Of a stretch of DNA of 38,010 bases, positions 25,746 through 34,220 are shown piece by piece. Every line of letters starts with the position of its first letter. Position 1 is the first letter of the stretch. The position numbers and the translations under genes are program-made. The notes below the pieces were generated by a model that saw only the letters and a program-made list of their open reading frames with translations, did no database searches and was not told where the DNA came from. This DNA is from Clostridiales bacterium (GTDB lineage: Bacteria; Bacillota; Clostridia; UBA1381). The stretch covers positions 1-38,010 of the forward strand of contig JAQXZB010000053.1 of the NCBI GenBank assembly GCA_029226975.1. Direction: 5' to 3'.

Positions 25746-27814
25746 CGATTATGCCTCCTTTTGTATACAACATATGCTGCAACAAATGCCATGAGAGGAA
25801 TAAGTATGCAAAACACCAGAATAAGTACAATTTGCCCTCCAAGCGCAATATTTAAACTCCGGCTCATAATGCTCTTAGGTGCTATGACAATATTATCCCG
25901 ATAGTTCATCAGATACTTTATATTCTTTATGAAAAATTCCTTATTGCAATAATTATAAGCGGAAAGTATGTCTCCGAGGCTGTCATCCTGCGGCACAATA
26001 AATTGTGTGGATGCGGCCGCAAATACCGCTGATTTGCTGCGTGTATTTTCCGATATGGCGGCTACGGTAAATTCGCCCGTACCAAGCTTATCTCCGAGTG
26101 AATCCTCATTTAAAACTCTTGACGCCGTTTTCTTATCGGTTACGGCAAGCTTAGTAATATTGCATCCCTCTTGTCCGGTTAAATTCAGTGAGCTTGATAC
26201 CGGGAATATTAAGTTCCTTGTCCCTGCCAAATCACCGGTTATGTCATTTTGTGCCGGATATGTCATGAGATACAGTCTGTTATTCTGAATTATTTCAGAC
26301 ATATCATCAACTGTCAATGCATCATCATTTATCTCCAGTCCGTAATTGTGCATAATCTTATTGAGATTTTCATGCTCGTATCCCGGATCAATCGCCGCAA
26401 ACAGCTTTCCTCCCTTTGAAAGATAACTGCATATGCTTTCATATTCTCTGTCACTTATATCCTTGACAGGTCCGAATATGATAACCGTATCTGCATCTCC
26501 TTTATATTCATCAAAGGTTTCGGCATATTCCACCAGGATATTTTCGCTTTTTAATACCGATGCCGGCGCTGCAAACCTTATTTCTCCGTGGCCGGTAAGA
26601 CAAAGTGCTGTGTGAGCCTTATCCTGAAGTACATAATCAATGGCTCCGGTCAGCTTTGTTTCCAGACTAAATCCCAGTTCTCTGGACACCTTTCCGTTCT
26701 CATCACGATTTATAAAAAACGCACTGCCCGGATCTACAACCGTAAATCTTTTACTGCTCTCTACTATCACAGAGCCCTTATTTATCACTTCACCGTTACT
26801 TGTGTATTTTGTTGTAAAAGAAGGATTTTTTATAATATCAACATTGCTTATATGTATTTTTGAGTTTTTTCTATTATATCTTCCCAAAACCTCTGCGGTA
26901 TAAGGGCTTTCCCGACCCGCCTCTGTGAGGTAATAAATATCAATATCATCTTTGAGTGACTCAAGATAATTCTCGGTTTCCTCCGAAAGCTCAAAAATTC
27001 CGTTCTTTGACATATCGAATGTCATTTTTACTTTATTTGAAATCTTTCCCACACAATAGTTAAACAGTAAAAAGCTTGCCGCCACGCAAATCGTGGTAAT
27101 AAGAATATATATCTTTCCCTCTTTTTTTACTTCAACTCTTTCAATATACACCACTGTCAGAAATATAAATACCGCCGAAAGGCTCAACAAATATATACAT
27201 GCCTTAACATCAAATATTCCTGCAAGGAAATTACTGTAAAATGATGTGAGTGCCAGTAAATGCAAAATAGAATTTGAGCTTACATCAAGTATCCAGTCCG
27301 AAAGATAAAGCAGAAAGCAGGCGCATAATGAAATAACCGCCGCAACTATCTGATTATCCGTCAATGCCGATACAAACACGCCAACTGCTATAAACACCGC
27401 ACCGAGGAGCAGGAACCCTGTATATACGGTAACGATTTCACCGAATGTCTGTCCTTTTAAAAATACCATCACCCATGAGGACAATGAATTTATCACCACT
27501 GCAATCGCAAAGACACCAACCGCCGCAAGATATTTGCCCAGAACAATTTCCCATTTTTTCAGCGGTACCGAGAAAAGCAGCTTTTCCGTACCGTTTTTCT
27601 TCTCGCCCGCAAACAGACCCATCGTCAGTACCGGAATAATCAGAACAAAGGAAACAACCGTATTATCCAACATTACTCCCACATCGGCGTTTGCGCCCAT
27701 CACGTTATATGACGCAAAGAAAAATCCCGATATCAGCAGGAACACTCCGATAAAAATATATCCTCTTACCGTAAAGAAATAGCTTTTTAATTCCTTTTCA
27801 ATAACCGTTTCCAA
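25742..27814 (-). CDS. ABC-2 permease fused to GldG-like extracytoplasmic domain
   Basis: Integral membrane protein of 690 residues combining two functions that gliding bacteria split between GldF and GldG. Residues 1-240 form an ABC-2 type permease with about six helices (MGLFAGEKKNGTEKLLFSVPL is the family's cytoplasmic loop). Residues about 265-650 are a GldG-like ABC_transp_aux region (KNGIFELSEETENYLESL, IDIYYLTE, TALCLTGHGE, LFAAIDPG), followed by a last helix (about 662-684) and a basic tail. The start is TTG 27814 behind GGGAGGCGG. It overlaps the ATPase gene by 28 bases and the DUF4340 gene by 4, so all three are surely co-translated. The substrate is unknown; export or envelope remodelling is plausible. 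Confidence 0.85.
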   Translation of the reverse strand: METVIEKELKSYFFTVRGYIFIGVFLLISGFFFASYNVMGANADVGVMLDNTVVSFVLIIPVLTMGLFAGEKKNGTEKLLFSVPLKKWEIVLGKYLAAVGVFAIAVVINSLSSWVMVFLKGQTFGEIVTVYTGFLLLGAVFIAVGVFVSALTDNQIVAAVISLCACFLLYLSDWILDVSSNSILHLLALTSFYSNFLAGIFDVKACIYLLSLSAVFIFLTVVYIERVEVKKEGKIYILITTICVAASFLLFNYCVGKISNKVKMTFDMSKNGIFELSEETENYLESLKDDIDIYYLTEAGRESPYTAEVLGRYNRKNSKIHISNVDIIKNPSFTTKYTSNGEVINKGSVIVESSKRFTVVDPGSAFFINRDENGKVSRELGFSLETKLTGAIDYVLQDKAHTALCLTGHGEIRFAAPASVLKSENILVEYAETFDEYKGDADTVIIFGPVKDISDREYESICSYLSKGGKLFAAIDPGYEHENLNKIMHNYGLEINDDALTVDDMSEIIQNNRLYLMTYPAQNDITGDLAGTRNLIFPVSSSLNLTGQEGCNITKLAVTDKKTASRVLNEDSLGDKLGTGEFTVAAISENTRSKSAVFAAASTQFIVPQDDSLGDILSAYNYCNKEFFIKNIKYLMNYRDNIVIAPKSIMSRSLNIALGGQIVLILVFCILIPLMAFVAAYVVYKRRHNR

Positions 27815-28722
27815 GATTGCCGCCTCCCTTCGTCATTTGCCGTTGCGTTTATAAACTCCTGTTCTACATCCACACGGTACAGCTTCAGTTCACGAATGGG
27901 CATTTTCATATCAGCAAGCTTATAGAATATTTGGTCAATGGAATTTTCTTCTGCCTCGACAATATATTTATCATTCTTTCTGATTACACTGCCAACTCCC
28001 GGAACGGACATTAAACCATTCTTAATCTCTTTTTCGCTCCCTGCAATATCATATAGATACACATTCTTTTTTACATCAACATCTTCAATATTCTTTACAA
28101 TTTTCCCGTTATCGATTATTATAACTCTGTTGCAAACATAGGAGATTTCCGATAAAATGTGTGAGCTCAGAAGTATTCCACAGTTTTTGCTCATTTCCTT
28201 AATCAGCTTAAGGGTTTGCTTTTTCTGCAGCGGATCCAGTCCTACAGTCGGTTCATCCAGTATTACATATTTGGGAAAGCCTATAAATGCCTGTGCCAAA
28301 CCTACTCTTTGCATATATCCCTTTGAAAGATTGCCTATCACACGATTTTTAACTTCCGAAAGTCCGAATGATGAAATGATTTCTTCTATATGCTCATCTG
28401 ACTTGCTTTTTGCCTTTTTTAATTTTGCAACAGTCTTTAGATACTCATATACAGTCAATTCCCTATATACAGGCGGCTGTTCCGGAAGATATCCGAACAT
28501 TTTCTTCAATGCAACCGGATCCGCACTCATGTCTATGCCGTCTGCACCTATCCGCCCCGATGTAGGTGCAAGGCAGCCCGTAATCATATTCATGGTTGTC
28601 GATTTGCCTGCACCGTTAGGGCCTATAAAGCCTACAATCTCCCCTTCGCCTATACACAGAGATATATCATCTACACCTCTTACTTTGCCGTAATTTTTTG
28701 TTAAAGACTTTACTTCAAGCAT
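27787..28722 (-). CDS. ABC transporter ATPase (GldA/CcmA type)
   Basis: ATP-binding subunit of 311 residues. Walker A GPNGAGKSTT, Q-loop YLPEQPPVY, signature LSKGYMQRV, Walker B YVILDEPTVGLDP and switch His in LLSSHILSE are intact. The C-terminal extension of about 90 residues fits ATPases paired with ABC-2 permeases. The gene opens 4 bases after the stop of the SLH protein gene, with GGAGAA upstream of ATG 28722, and overlaps the permease gene. It therefore drives the adjacent GldG-fused permease, not the sugar importer further along, whose permeases are of another class. Confidence 0.93.
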   Translation of the reverse strand: MLEVKSLTKNYGKVRGVDDISLCIGEGEIVGFIGPNGAGKSTTMNMITGCLAPTSGRIGADGIDMSADPVALKKMFGYLPEQPPVYRELTVYEYLKTVAKLKKAKSKSDEHIEEIISSFGLSEVKNRVIGNLSKGYMQRVGLAQAFIGFPKYVILDEPTVGLDPLQKKQTLKLIKEMSKNCGILLSSHILSEISYVCNRVIIIDNGKIVKNIEDVDVKKNVYLYDIAGSEKEIKNGLMSVPGVGSVIRKNDKYIVEAEENSIDQIFYKLADMKMPIRELKLYRVDVEQEFINATANDEGRRQSWKRLLKRN

Positions 28723-28725
28723 AAC

Positions 28726-31431
28726 TTAATTCTCCGAGGGATATATAGCTACAACCAAATACTGATTGTAGTTTGCAATGTATGCTTTTGATGCGCTTGT
28801 ACCGGCAATCTTGGAGCATACTGCGTCATCAATGGTACCTACTCTGTACTGATTTATATCGGTATCCCATACATAAACCGTACCCCATATGCATCTTACC
28901 GCTTCAACATGATACCAATCGTTTAAATAGTCCGAATAATTTACAAACAGCTGATTATCCTTAACATCATATACCGTTCCGAATTTTACTCTTTGATTTC
29001 CACCGGTTACGGTATGTGTCGGTGTGCTGTTCTTGAACTGATCTGCGTTCGTATACGGTACAAGCCCCGTATCTGTGTAGTCACAGAGCATCTTCCAGCC
29101 ATAGCCGTAATGATTTTCTCCTGACACTGTATCGTCCCGTATTACATATTGATTGTTAGCGTCAGTATAGAAGAATACCAAATCGCCTTTTCCGAAAGGA
29201 AGCGCTGCACTTGTATCCGTTCTCTTGTCCACAACAAATATTTCCTGCTCCACTCCATTCGTTAAGCCTTGTACAAGGTAGCCCTCTTCGCCGTTATCGT
29301 TTATTGCGACAATAACATTGTTTATCGCAAAGGGTCTTTGACCTGAGGTGTTAATCAATCCGTATGTATCCTTTACGGTTATAAGTGCGACATCTGCTAT
29401 TCCGGGAATACCGCTTACGGAATACGCCGATATTCCGTAATAGCTGCCATCGCCCAGAACACTTGTCGACGCCACACCTATACATTCCTCAGGTCTGGTT
29501 TCATCCGTCATTTCAGCCGGCTTTATGAAAAGCTTACAAGTTCCCGGTATCTGAACAATCGGGTCAGCACCCGTTCCAAATACATATCCTCCCGGATAAT
29601 ATTTGTACACGGCATTGGAGTTAGTGTAAATCATCTGAAAATCCTCATCCATAGGCGTATTCTGCGTGTCCTCCGGAATTTCATTGGAGAAGAAAAGCTC
29701 CGTTATTTCGCCTTGAATATTCATGCGATATTTAATTATTCCGCCCAAGTAATCGGAAAGGTTTGAAATTGTCTTTGATTTTATGCTTTCGCCGCCGATC
29801 TTTACCTTATCGGCTAATTCAAATTTTTCCCATGTTCCACCCTGATCCAGCAGCTTTATTATAGGCTTCTCAATATCACAGCCGTTATTGGGATAAAATG
29901 CCTGCAAGTATGCCACACGATATGCAAGAGCATCGTTTTCTTCATCGTCATCACCAAAATATACTGCTCTTCCCGTCGAGTCAAGATATATTGCACATTC
30001 GGTATTTAATTGAACGTCATTTTCTCCCTTTGCCCTAAGCTCGGTAAATCTTGATGTCAGTTCAATCTCACCCTCTGAGGTTACAATGCTGTTATCAGTG
30101 ATTGACGTTATCATTGCAGTTATATTCTTATCTGAAATGGTTATTCTGTAATATGGATCATCCGATATTGACTTTTCCACTTCCAAAACATTTCCGACTG
30201 TAATGTTCTTTAAATCCTTACGGTTTCCGTCTGTATCACATATGATATAATTTCTGTTTATACCGGTTGTAAGCTCTATGTTGTATGTGCCGTCAAACTT
30301 GTCATAAATATTGAATTTATCGCCGTATTCATTTGTTCTATCTGCAACCAGGAGCTTTTTATCTCTTATTTTTAAAACCTCATATTTTCCGTCATCGTCA
30401 TTGTCAATAAGCTCAATGCTTCCGGTTTGAGGAACATATACCTTGCTGTCGATAATATTTGCGCCGTTATAAATAACAATTACATCACTATCCAAGAACA
30501 GTCTTTTCGCTTTACTGCCTTCATGGTACGAATAAACTCCACTGCTGTAAGAATCAATATCATTTGCATCTATTTTGAGCACCTTGTCTTTATACGGCAC
30601 TGCACACAAAAGGGTCTTTCCCGTATCGTCATCACGATACCAGTATTCCATATTATAGCCGAGGGTATCTGTTACAGCTGTGTTTCCCAATTCGTATACA
30701 TCCGAACCGATCATAATTCTTCCCAACGGCGTCCTTGCGGATATACTGTACAATCCGCTTACTTCATCGGCATTAACCAAATCTCTGTTCATATATATCT
30801 TTCGGTATTTGCTAAGCAGAGTATCATCTGAAGTTTCTAATTTGATATTGTCCCCCGATATGCTTGATACACCTATAGTCTTTGTATTTATAATGTTATA
30901 CAATAAGTTTATGAATTTTTCATATTGAAGCTCTTCACTTTTGACCATGCCCACATTTTTGAGCATGTCCAGCTTATCGGCAACATACATATATCCTTCC
31001 GGATAGCCTCCGTTTATCTCTGCAATTTTTTTATATCCGAGCATATCAACCGCAATTTTAACCGCTTCAGACAGCTTTATCGGAGACTGAGGATAAAAGT
31101 TTTCCTGATTGTAACCATCTATAAATCCTCTTTCGTAAAGCCAACGCATCCCTTTGTCATTTGCCGTCAAATCAAACTCCATTACACCCTTAGGCAGGCT
31201 TTCATTCTCAAGCATCGCCATTGAGTCGGCAAACTCTGTTCTTTTAACCACCGATGTTAAATCAATCTCACCGCTTTTATTCAATAATCCCAAGGATGTA
31301 AGAATTTCTGCTTTATCATCGAATGTCAGCTTCGAATGGTCAACCTCTTCTGCAATTACAGGTGCAGTCAAAAGGGCTGCCAAAATACAAACCGATAAAA
31401 TGCCGGTACATAATTTTTTTAATAATCCCAC
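28726..31431 (-). CDS. Large secreted protein with N-terminal SLH-like repeats
   Basis: Secreted protein of 901 residues starting at GTG 31431 behind AAGGAGG. Signal peptide 1-27 (APVIA-E). Residues about 32-190 hold three degenerate SLH-like units (KAEILTSLGLL, KGMRWLYERGFIDGYNQENFYPQSPIKLSEAVKIAVDMLG, and ADKLDMLKNVGMVKSEELQYEKFINLLYNI). The rest (about 200-900) is beta-rich with repeated short DxDG-type segments (DNDDGKYEVLKIRDKKLLV, SDKNITAMITSITDN), no catalytic motif recognised. Similar SLH-beta proteins are widespread and uncharacterised in Clostridia. SLH units usually bind pyruvylated wall polymer, so this is probably an S-layer-associated surface protein. Only 12 bases from the upstream SLH gene and 3 from the ATPase. 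Confidence 0.75.
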   Translation of the reverse strand: MGLLKKLCTGILSVCILAALLTAPVIAEEVDHSKLTFDDKAEILTSLGLLNKSGEIDLTSVVKRTEFADSMAMLENESLPKGVMEFDLTANDKGMRWLYERGFIDGYNQENFYPQSPIKLSEAVKIAVDMLGYKKIAEINGGYPEGYMYVADKLDMLKNVGMVKSEELQYEKFINLLYNIINTKTIGVSSISGDNIKLETSDDTLLSKYRKIYMNRDLVNADEVSGLYSISARTPLGRIMIGSDVYELGNTAVTDTLGYNMEYWYRDDDTGKTLLCAVPYKDKVLKIDANDIDSYSSGVYSYHEGSKAKRLFLDSDVIVIYNGANIIDSKVYVPQTGSIELIDNDDDGKYEVLKIRDKKLLVADRTNEYGDKFNIYDKFDGTYNIELTTGINRNYIICDTDGNRKDLKNITVGNVLEVEKSISDDPYYRITISDKNITAMITSITDNSIVTSEGEIELTSRFTELRAKGENDVQLNTECAIYLDSTGRAVYFGDDDEENDALAYRVAYLQAFYPNNGCDIEKPIIKLLDQGGTWEKFELADKVKIGGESIKSKTISNLSDYLGGIIKYRMNIQGEITELFFSNEIPEDTQNTPMDEDFQMIYTNSNAVYKYYPGGYVFGTGADPIVQIPGTCKLFIKPAEMTDETRPEECIGVASTSVLGDGSYYGISAYSVSGIPGIADVALITVKDTYGLINTSGQRPFAINNVIVAINDNGEEGYLVQGLTNGVEQEIFVVDKRTDTSAALPFGKGDLVFFYTDANNQYVIRDDTVSGENHYGYGWKMLCDYTDTGLVPYTNADQFKNSTPTHTVTGGNQRVKFGTVYDVKDNQLFVNYSDYLNDWYHVEAVRCIWGTVYVWDTDINQYRVGTIDDAVCSKIAGTSASKAYIANYNQYLVVAIYPSEN

Positions 31432-31443
31432 GACTAATCCTCC

Positions 31444-33942
31444 TTATTTACTGATTTCATAAAGCATTTTGGCTACCTCTGCTCTTGTGGCATAACCCTT
31501 AGGTCTGAAGCTTCCGTCCTCATAACCGTTTATTACACCTCTTTTTTTCATAATGCTGACTGCATTCTTGGCATAGTCAGCCACCTCATCAATATCGGTA
31601 AAGCTTGCTGCTTCAGCATCTTCCTCCGGCTTTAAAATATTGGCTAATATTACGCATATATCCTGTCTTGTGATTTCAGCATTACTGCCAAACTCCGTTT
31701 GTGAAACTCCGTTTACAATTCCGTTTGCGTAAAGTGCCGCAACATACGGATAATACCAATCACTTTCCTTAACATCATTTAATGAAAGTATTTCTCCGTT
31801 TTGGGTTATACCGAACAAAACCGATACCATCTTTGCAAATTCCGCTCTTGTTATATTGTTGTGCGGATTATATCTGTTATCATCAGCTTTTGATATTACG
31901 CCTTTTTCTGCAAGTGCATAAATACTTTCCTGTGCCCATTCGACACTGTCAATATCATTAAATCTAAATTCTTTTGTTTTATTTTCATCCGGCGGAACTG
32001 TATATGAATTAAATTCCCCCTTGCCGCCGGAGCCACCCGAACCGCCCGAACTGCCGGAGCCACCCGAACCGCCCGCGCCGCCGGTATTACTGTTGCCGGC
32101 ACTCGCAACAAGGCTGTCAAGTCTCGCCTGCAAGGTTGAATAATCCGTCACATTCTTAATCCCGTTCATCAGACTTGTTGTAACATTATACTGCTTATCC
32201 GATGACAGCTTCGAATACCCGTCAAAATCCAGATTGAGTGCCTCTGCATATTTCTGAATAACTGCCATCTGCTGTGCCGCAGTTACTTTTGTATTAACCT
32301 CGCACCGTACAATCGTTTCGGTCAGTGCATACTCGAATGTGTCAAAATCTTTGAGTTTCGCAGGCGACTGCTCAAACATTGTGTTCAAAGATGTCTTATC
32401 TGCATTTTGGTATAGGTCTTTGTATGCCTCTATTGAATTCACATTCAAAATATCAGCGTACTCGTCAACAATATCTGTAAGCTTCTTAACTCTCCTGTCA
32501 AGCACATCATAGCAGGCTGCTGTTTTTATCGCATCCATGAGCTGTTTTCCGTCCGATATATCCTTTGCCGCAAGATAATTAAAAATTTTATTCTTGTCCG
32601 CAGATATAACAACCGGGATTGCAGAAACTCCCATATCATCCAAAACATTCTGAGTCAAAACATCCGAAACAGCGGCTGCAGTTGTACAAGCATTAACCGA
32701 GGCTGCTATTGCGTCCAATTCAGCCGTATTAGTTACATAGAAATCTGTGCTGAGTACATTGCCGACATCATTATATCCGCTCATACCGCTTACCTCGGCT
32801 CTCACAAGCTTGCGTATACCGGTAAAGGCCGGTATCTCCTGTGATATTGTGTATGCACCGTCTGAATTTGTCCGTACATTAAATGTTCCTATATCCGAAA
32901 CAGAAATGCTTATTGACTTATTCTCATTCCCGCTCTTTAATTGTCCGCTGATTGTGACAGCATTATCAGCTTGGGAAACATTCATAAAGTAATTCATGTC
33001 AACAATCTCGACATTCTTCAATGTTACCGTTGCATCACTGTCTGCCACAACATCGATTTGGGTATGTATCATATCATCTGTTGACTTTGAAGCATCAAAT
33101 ACAAGGACTGCATTCACCTCTTCGCCCTTTTTCAAAACATACTCGCTGTGTGCACCGGATACAGACGGGCAATTGAATATCAGATATGCCGAATTTGCAT
33201 CTGTTGAAACAGTACCCACAAGTGCATATTTTCCTGCACCGTAGCTGTTCTTATCGCTTTGGCAATAAATTCCGCCCGATTTGCCGCCGTTTACGGCAAA
33301 ACTCATGGTGTTGTTGCTGATGCTGATGTTTTCACTTCCCCGGGGCTTCCACATTGAAGTGCCCGCTATAGCTTCCTTACATGAAACCTCATCAATGAAA
33401 ACACTTTTTCCCTCATCTATATCATAAAATCCCATTCTGATTTTTACATTGTTAAAATCCTCGTCCGGAGTGAATGCATATGACGGTTGATTCCAATTAT
33501 CGGCACTAACCGTAAATTCTTCCGAGCTTTCCAACAGCTTCCCGTCTGAAAACACCATAAATCTCATTTTCACATTCTTATTCTTTGGATATACATTTGC
33601 CGAAATTGTATATTTTTTTCCGCTTTCCATAGAAAATGATTTCTTATTGTACACGCCTTGATATGCAAATCCGTCGCTTGCGGGGCTTATGCTTGATTCC
33701 GTTCCCAAATCCTCTCCCGGCAAGAACTCCAGCGCATAGTTTCCGTCACTTGCTATTTCCTTTGTCACATATAAAGACGGCAATGCCGTATCCTGTCTGC
33801 CGCTGTAACAAATCCCGAATTCATTTATGCCGTTTTCAAATCCCCCGTTCTCAATAGCATCTCCGGCAGATGCCGCACACATAAACGATGTCGAAAACAT
33901 AAAAAAAGCACTCAGAAAAATTGTAGTATTTATTTTTTTCAT
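31444..33942 (-). CDS. Surface protein: CBM-like N-terminus, Gly/Ser linker, three SLH domains
   Basis: First gene of the large array, 832 residues. Signal peptide 1-26; a CBM4/9-like sandwich at about 31-187 (IENGGFENGINEF to VFIDEVSC); a second beta domain at 195-315; an Ig-like unit at 325-405; a helical stretch at 405-612; a Gly/Ser linker at about 620-643; three C-terminal SLH domains at about 660-832 (each with ITRAEFAKM, ITRQDICVI or ATRAEVAKM). This suits a cell-wall-anchored carbohydrate-binding protein, and it is the only protein here with three full SLH units. ATG 33942 begins the signal sequence; GTG 33951 is an alternative. Oddly, the best ribosome binding site (AGAAAGGAG, 33991-33999) is about 50 bases upstream, and TAACATA/TATGTTA arms could loop out part of the gap. 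Confidence 0.88.
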   Translation of the reverse strand: MKKINTTIFLSAFFMFSTSFMCAASAGDAIENGGFENGINEFGICYSGRQDTALPSLYVTKEIASDGNYALEFLPGEDLGTESSISPASDGFAYQGVYNKKSFSMESGKKYTISANVYPKNKNVKMRFMVFSDGKLLESSEEFTVSADNWNQPSYAFTPDEDFNNVKIRMGFYDIDEGKSVFIDEVSCKEAIAGTSMWKPRGSENISISNNTMSFAVNGGKSGGIYCQSDKNSYGAGKYALVGTVSTDANSAYLIFNCPSVSGAHSEYVLKKGEEVNAVLVFDASKSTDDMIHTQIDVVADSDATVTLKNVEIVDMNYFMNVSQADNAVTISGQLKSGNENKSISISVSDIGTFNVRTNSDGAYTISQEIPAFTGIRKLVRAEVSGMSGYNDVGNVLSTDFYVTNTAELDAIAASVNACTTAAAVSDVLTQNVLDDMGVSAIPVVISADKNKIFNYLAAKDISDGKQLMDAIKTAACYDVLDRRVKKLTDIVDEYADILNVNSIEAYKDLYQNADKTSLNTMFEQSPAKLKDFDTFEYALTETIVRCEVNTKVTAAQQMAVIQKYAEALNLDFDGYSKLSSDKQYNVTTSLMNGIKNVTDYSTLQARLDSLVASAGNSNTGGAGGSGGSGSSGGSGGSGGKGEFNSYTVPPDENKTKEFRFNDIDSVEWAQESIYALAEKGVISKADDNRYNPHNNITRAEFAKMVSVLFGITQNGEILSLNDVKESDWYYPYVAALYANGIVNGVSQTEFGSNAEITRQDICVILANILKPEEDAEAASFTDIDEVADYAKNAVSIMKKRGVINGYEDGSFRPKGYATRAEVAKMLYEISK

Positions 33943-34003
33943 GCTGTTCACTATAACATAACTGCATTTAAAAAAATAGCTATGTTAAATCTCCTTTCTG
34001 CAC

Positions 34004-34089
34004 ACATTGCTGATTTTATGTCCTAATTATACCTGTTTTTTCCTAAAAAATCACTATAATTTGGAGCACACTCCACTCGAATTTTGAGC
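34004..34089 (-). promoter_or_regulatory. Promoter, tandem operator and leader block for the large array
   Basis: On the minus strand: -10 TATAAT (34031-34026), a weak -35 (GTGATT, 34054-34049, 17-base spacing), and two 16-base direct repeats, GCTCAAAATTCGAGTG (34089-34074) and GCTCCAAATTATAGTG (34067-34052), 13 of 16 alike and 22 bases apart. The nearer one overlaps the -35, the geometry of AraC-type activator sites. Just after the -10 lies a 17-base block CATAAAATCAGCAATGT (34020-34004), identical to one in the second module. The start of transcription should be near 34020. Confidence 0.7.
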
Positions 34090-34131
34090 AATGCTGCTTC
34101 TCTGTATTCATCAATAAATAATGCAATCCTA

Positions 34132-34172
34132 AAAAGGGAGCGCAGCAACTATGTCTTGCTGTGCTCCCTTTT
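34132..34172. terminator. Strong intrinsic terminator after the DUF4091 gene
   Basis: A 17-base stem, AAAAGGGAGCGCAGCAA (34132-34148) against TTGCTGTGCTCCCTTTT (34156-34172), closed but for one G-T wobble, with a 7-base loop. On the minus strand it ends in a T-run, 49 bases after the stop of the DUF4091 gene, isolating that gene from the promoter of the large array. Confidence 0.9.
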
Positions 34173-34220
34173 CAAGTCTGTATTTAAGAATGAAATTGCT
34201 CTATATTAACTAAGTTATTT

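Noticed and set aside
28157-28693. 178-codon open frame on the plus strand
   Set aside because: Antisense to the ATPase gene with intact Walker and signature motifs; it is a by-product of that coding strand.
32026-32090. Short tandem repeats that could suggest a repeat array
   Set aside because: They encode the Gly/Ser linker of the SLH protein in frame; there are no spacers, so this is low-complexity coding sequence and not CRISPR.
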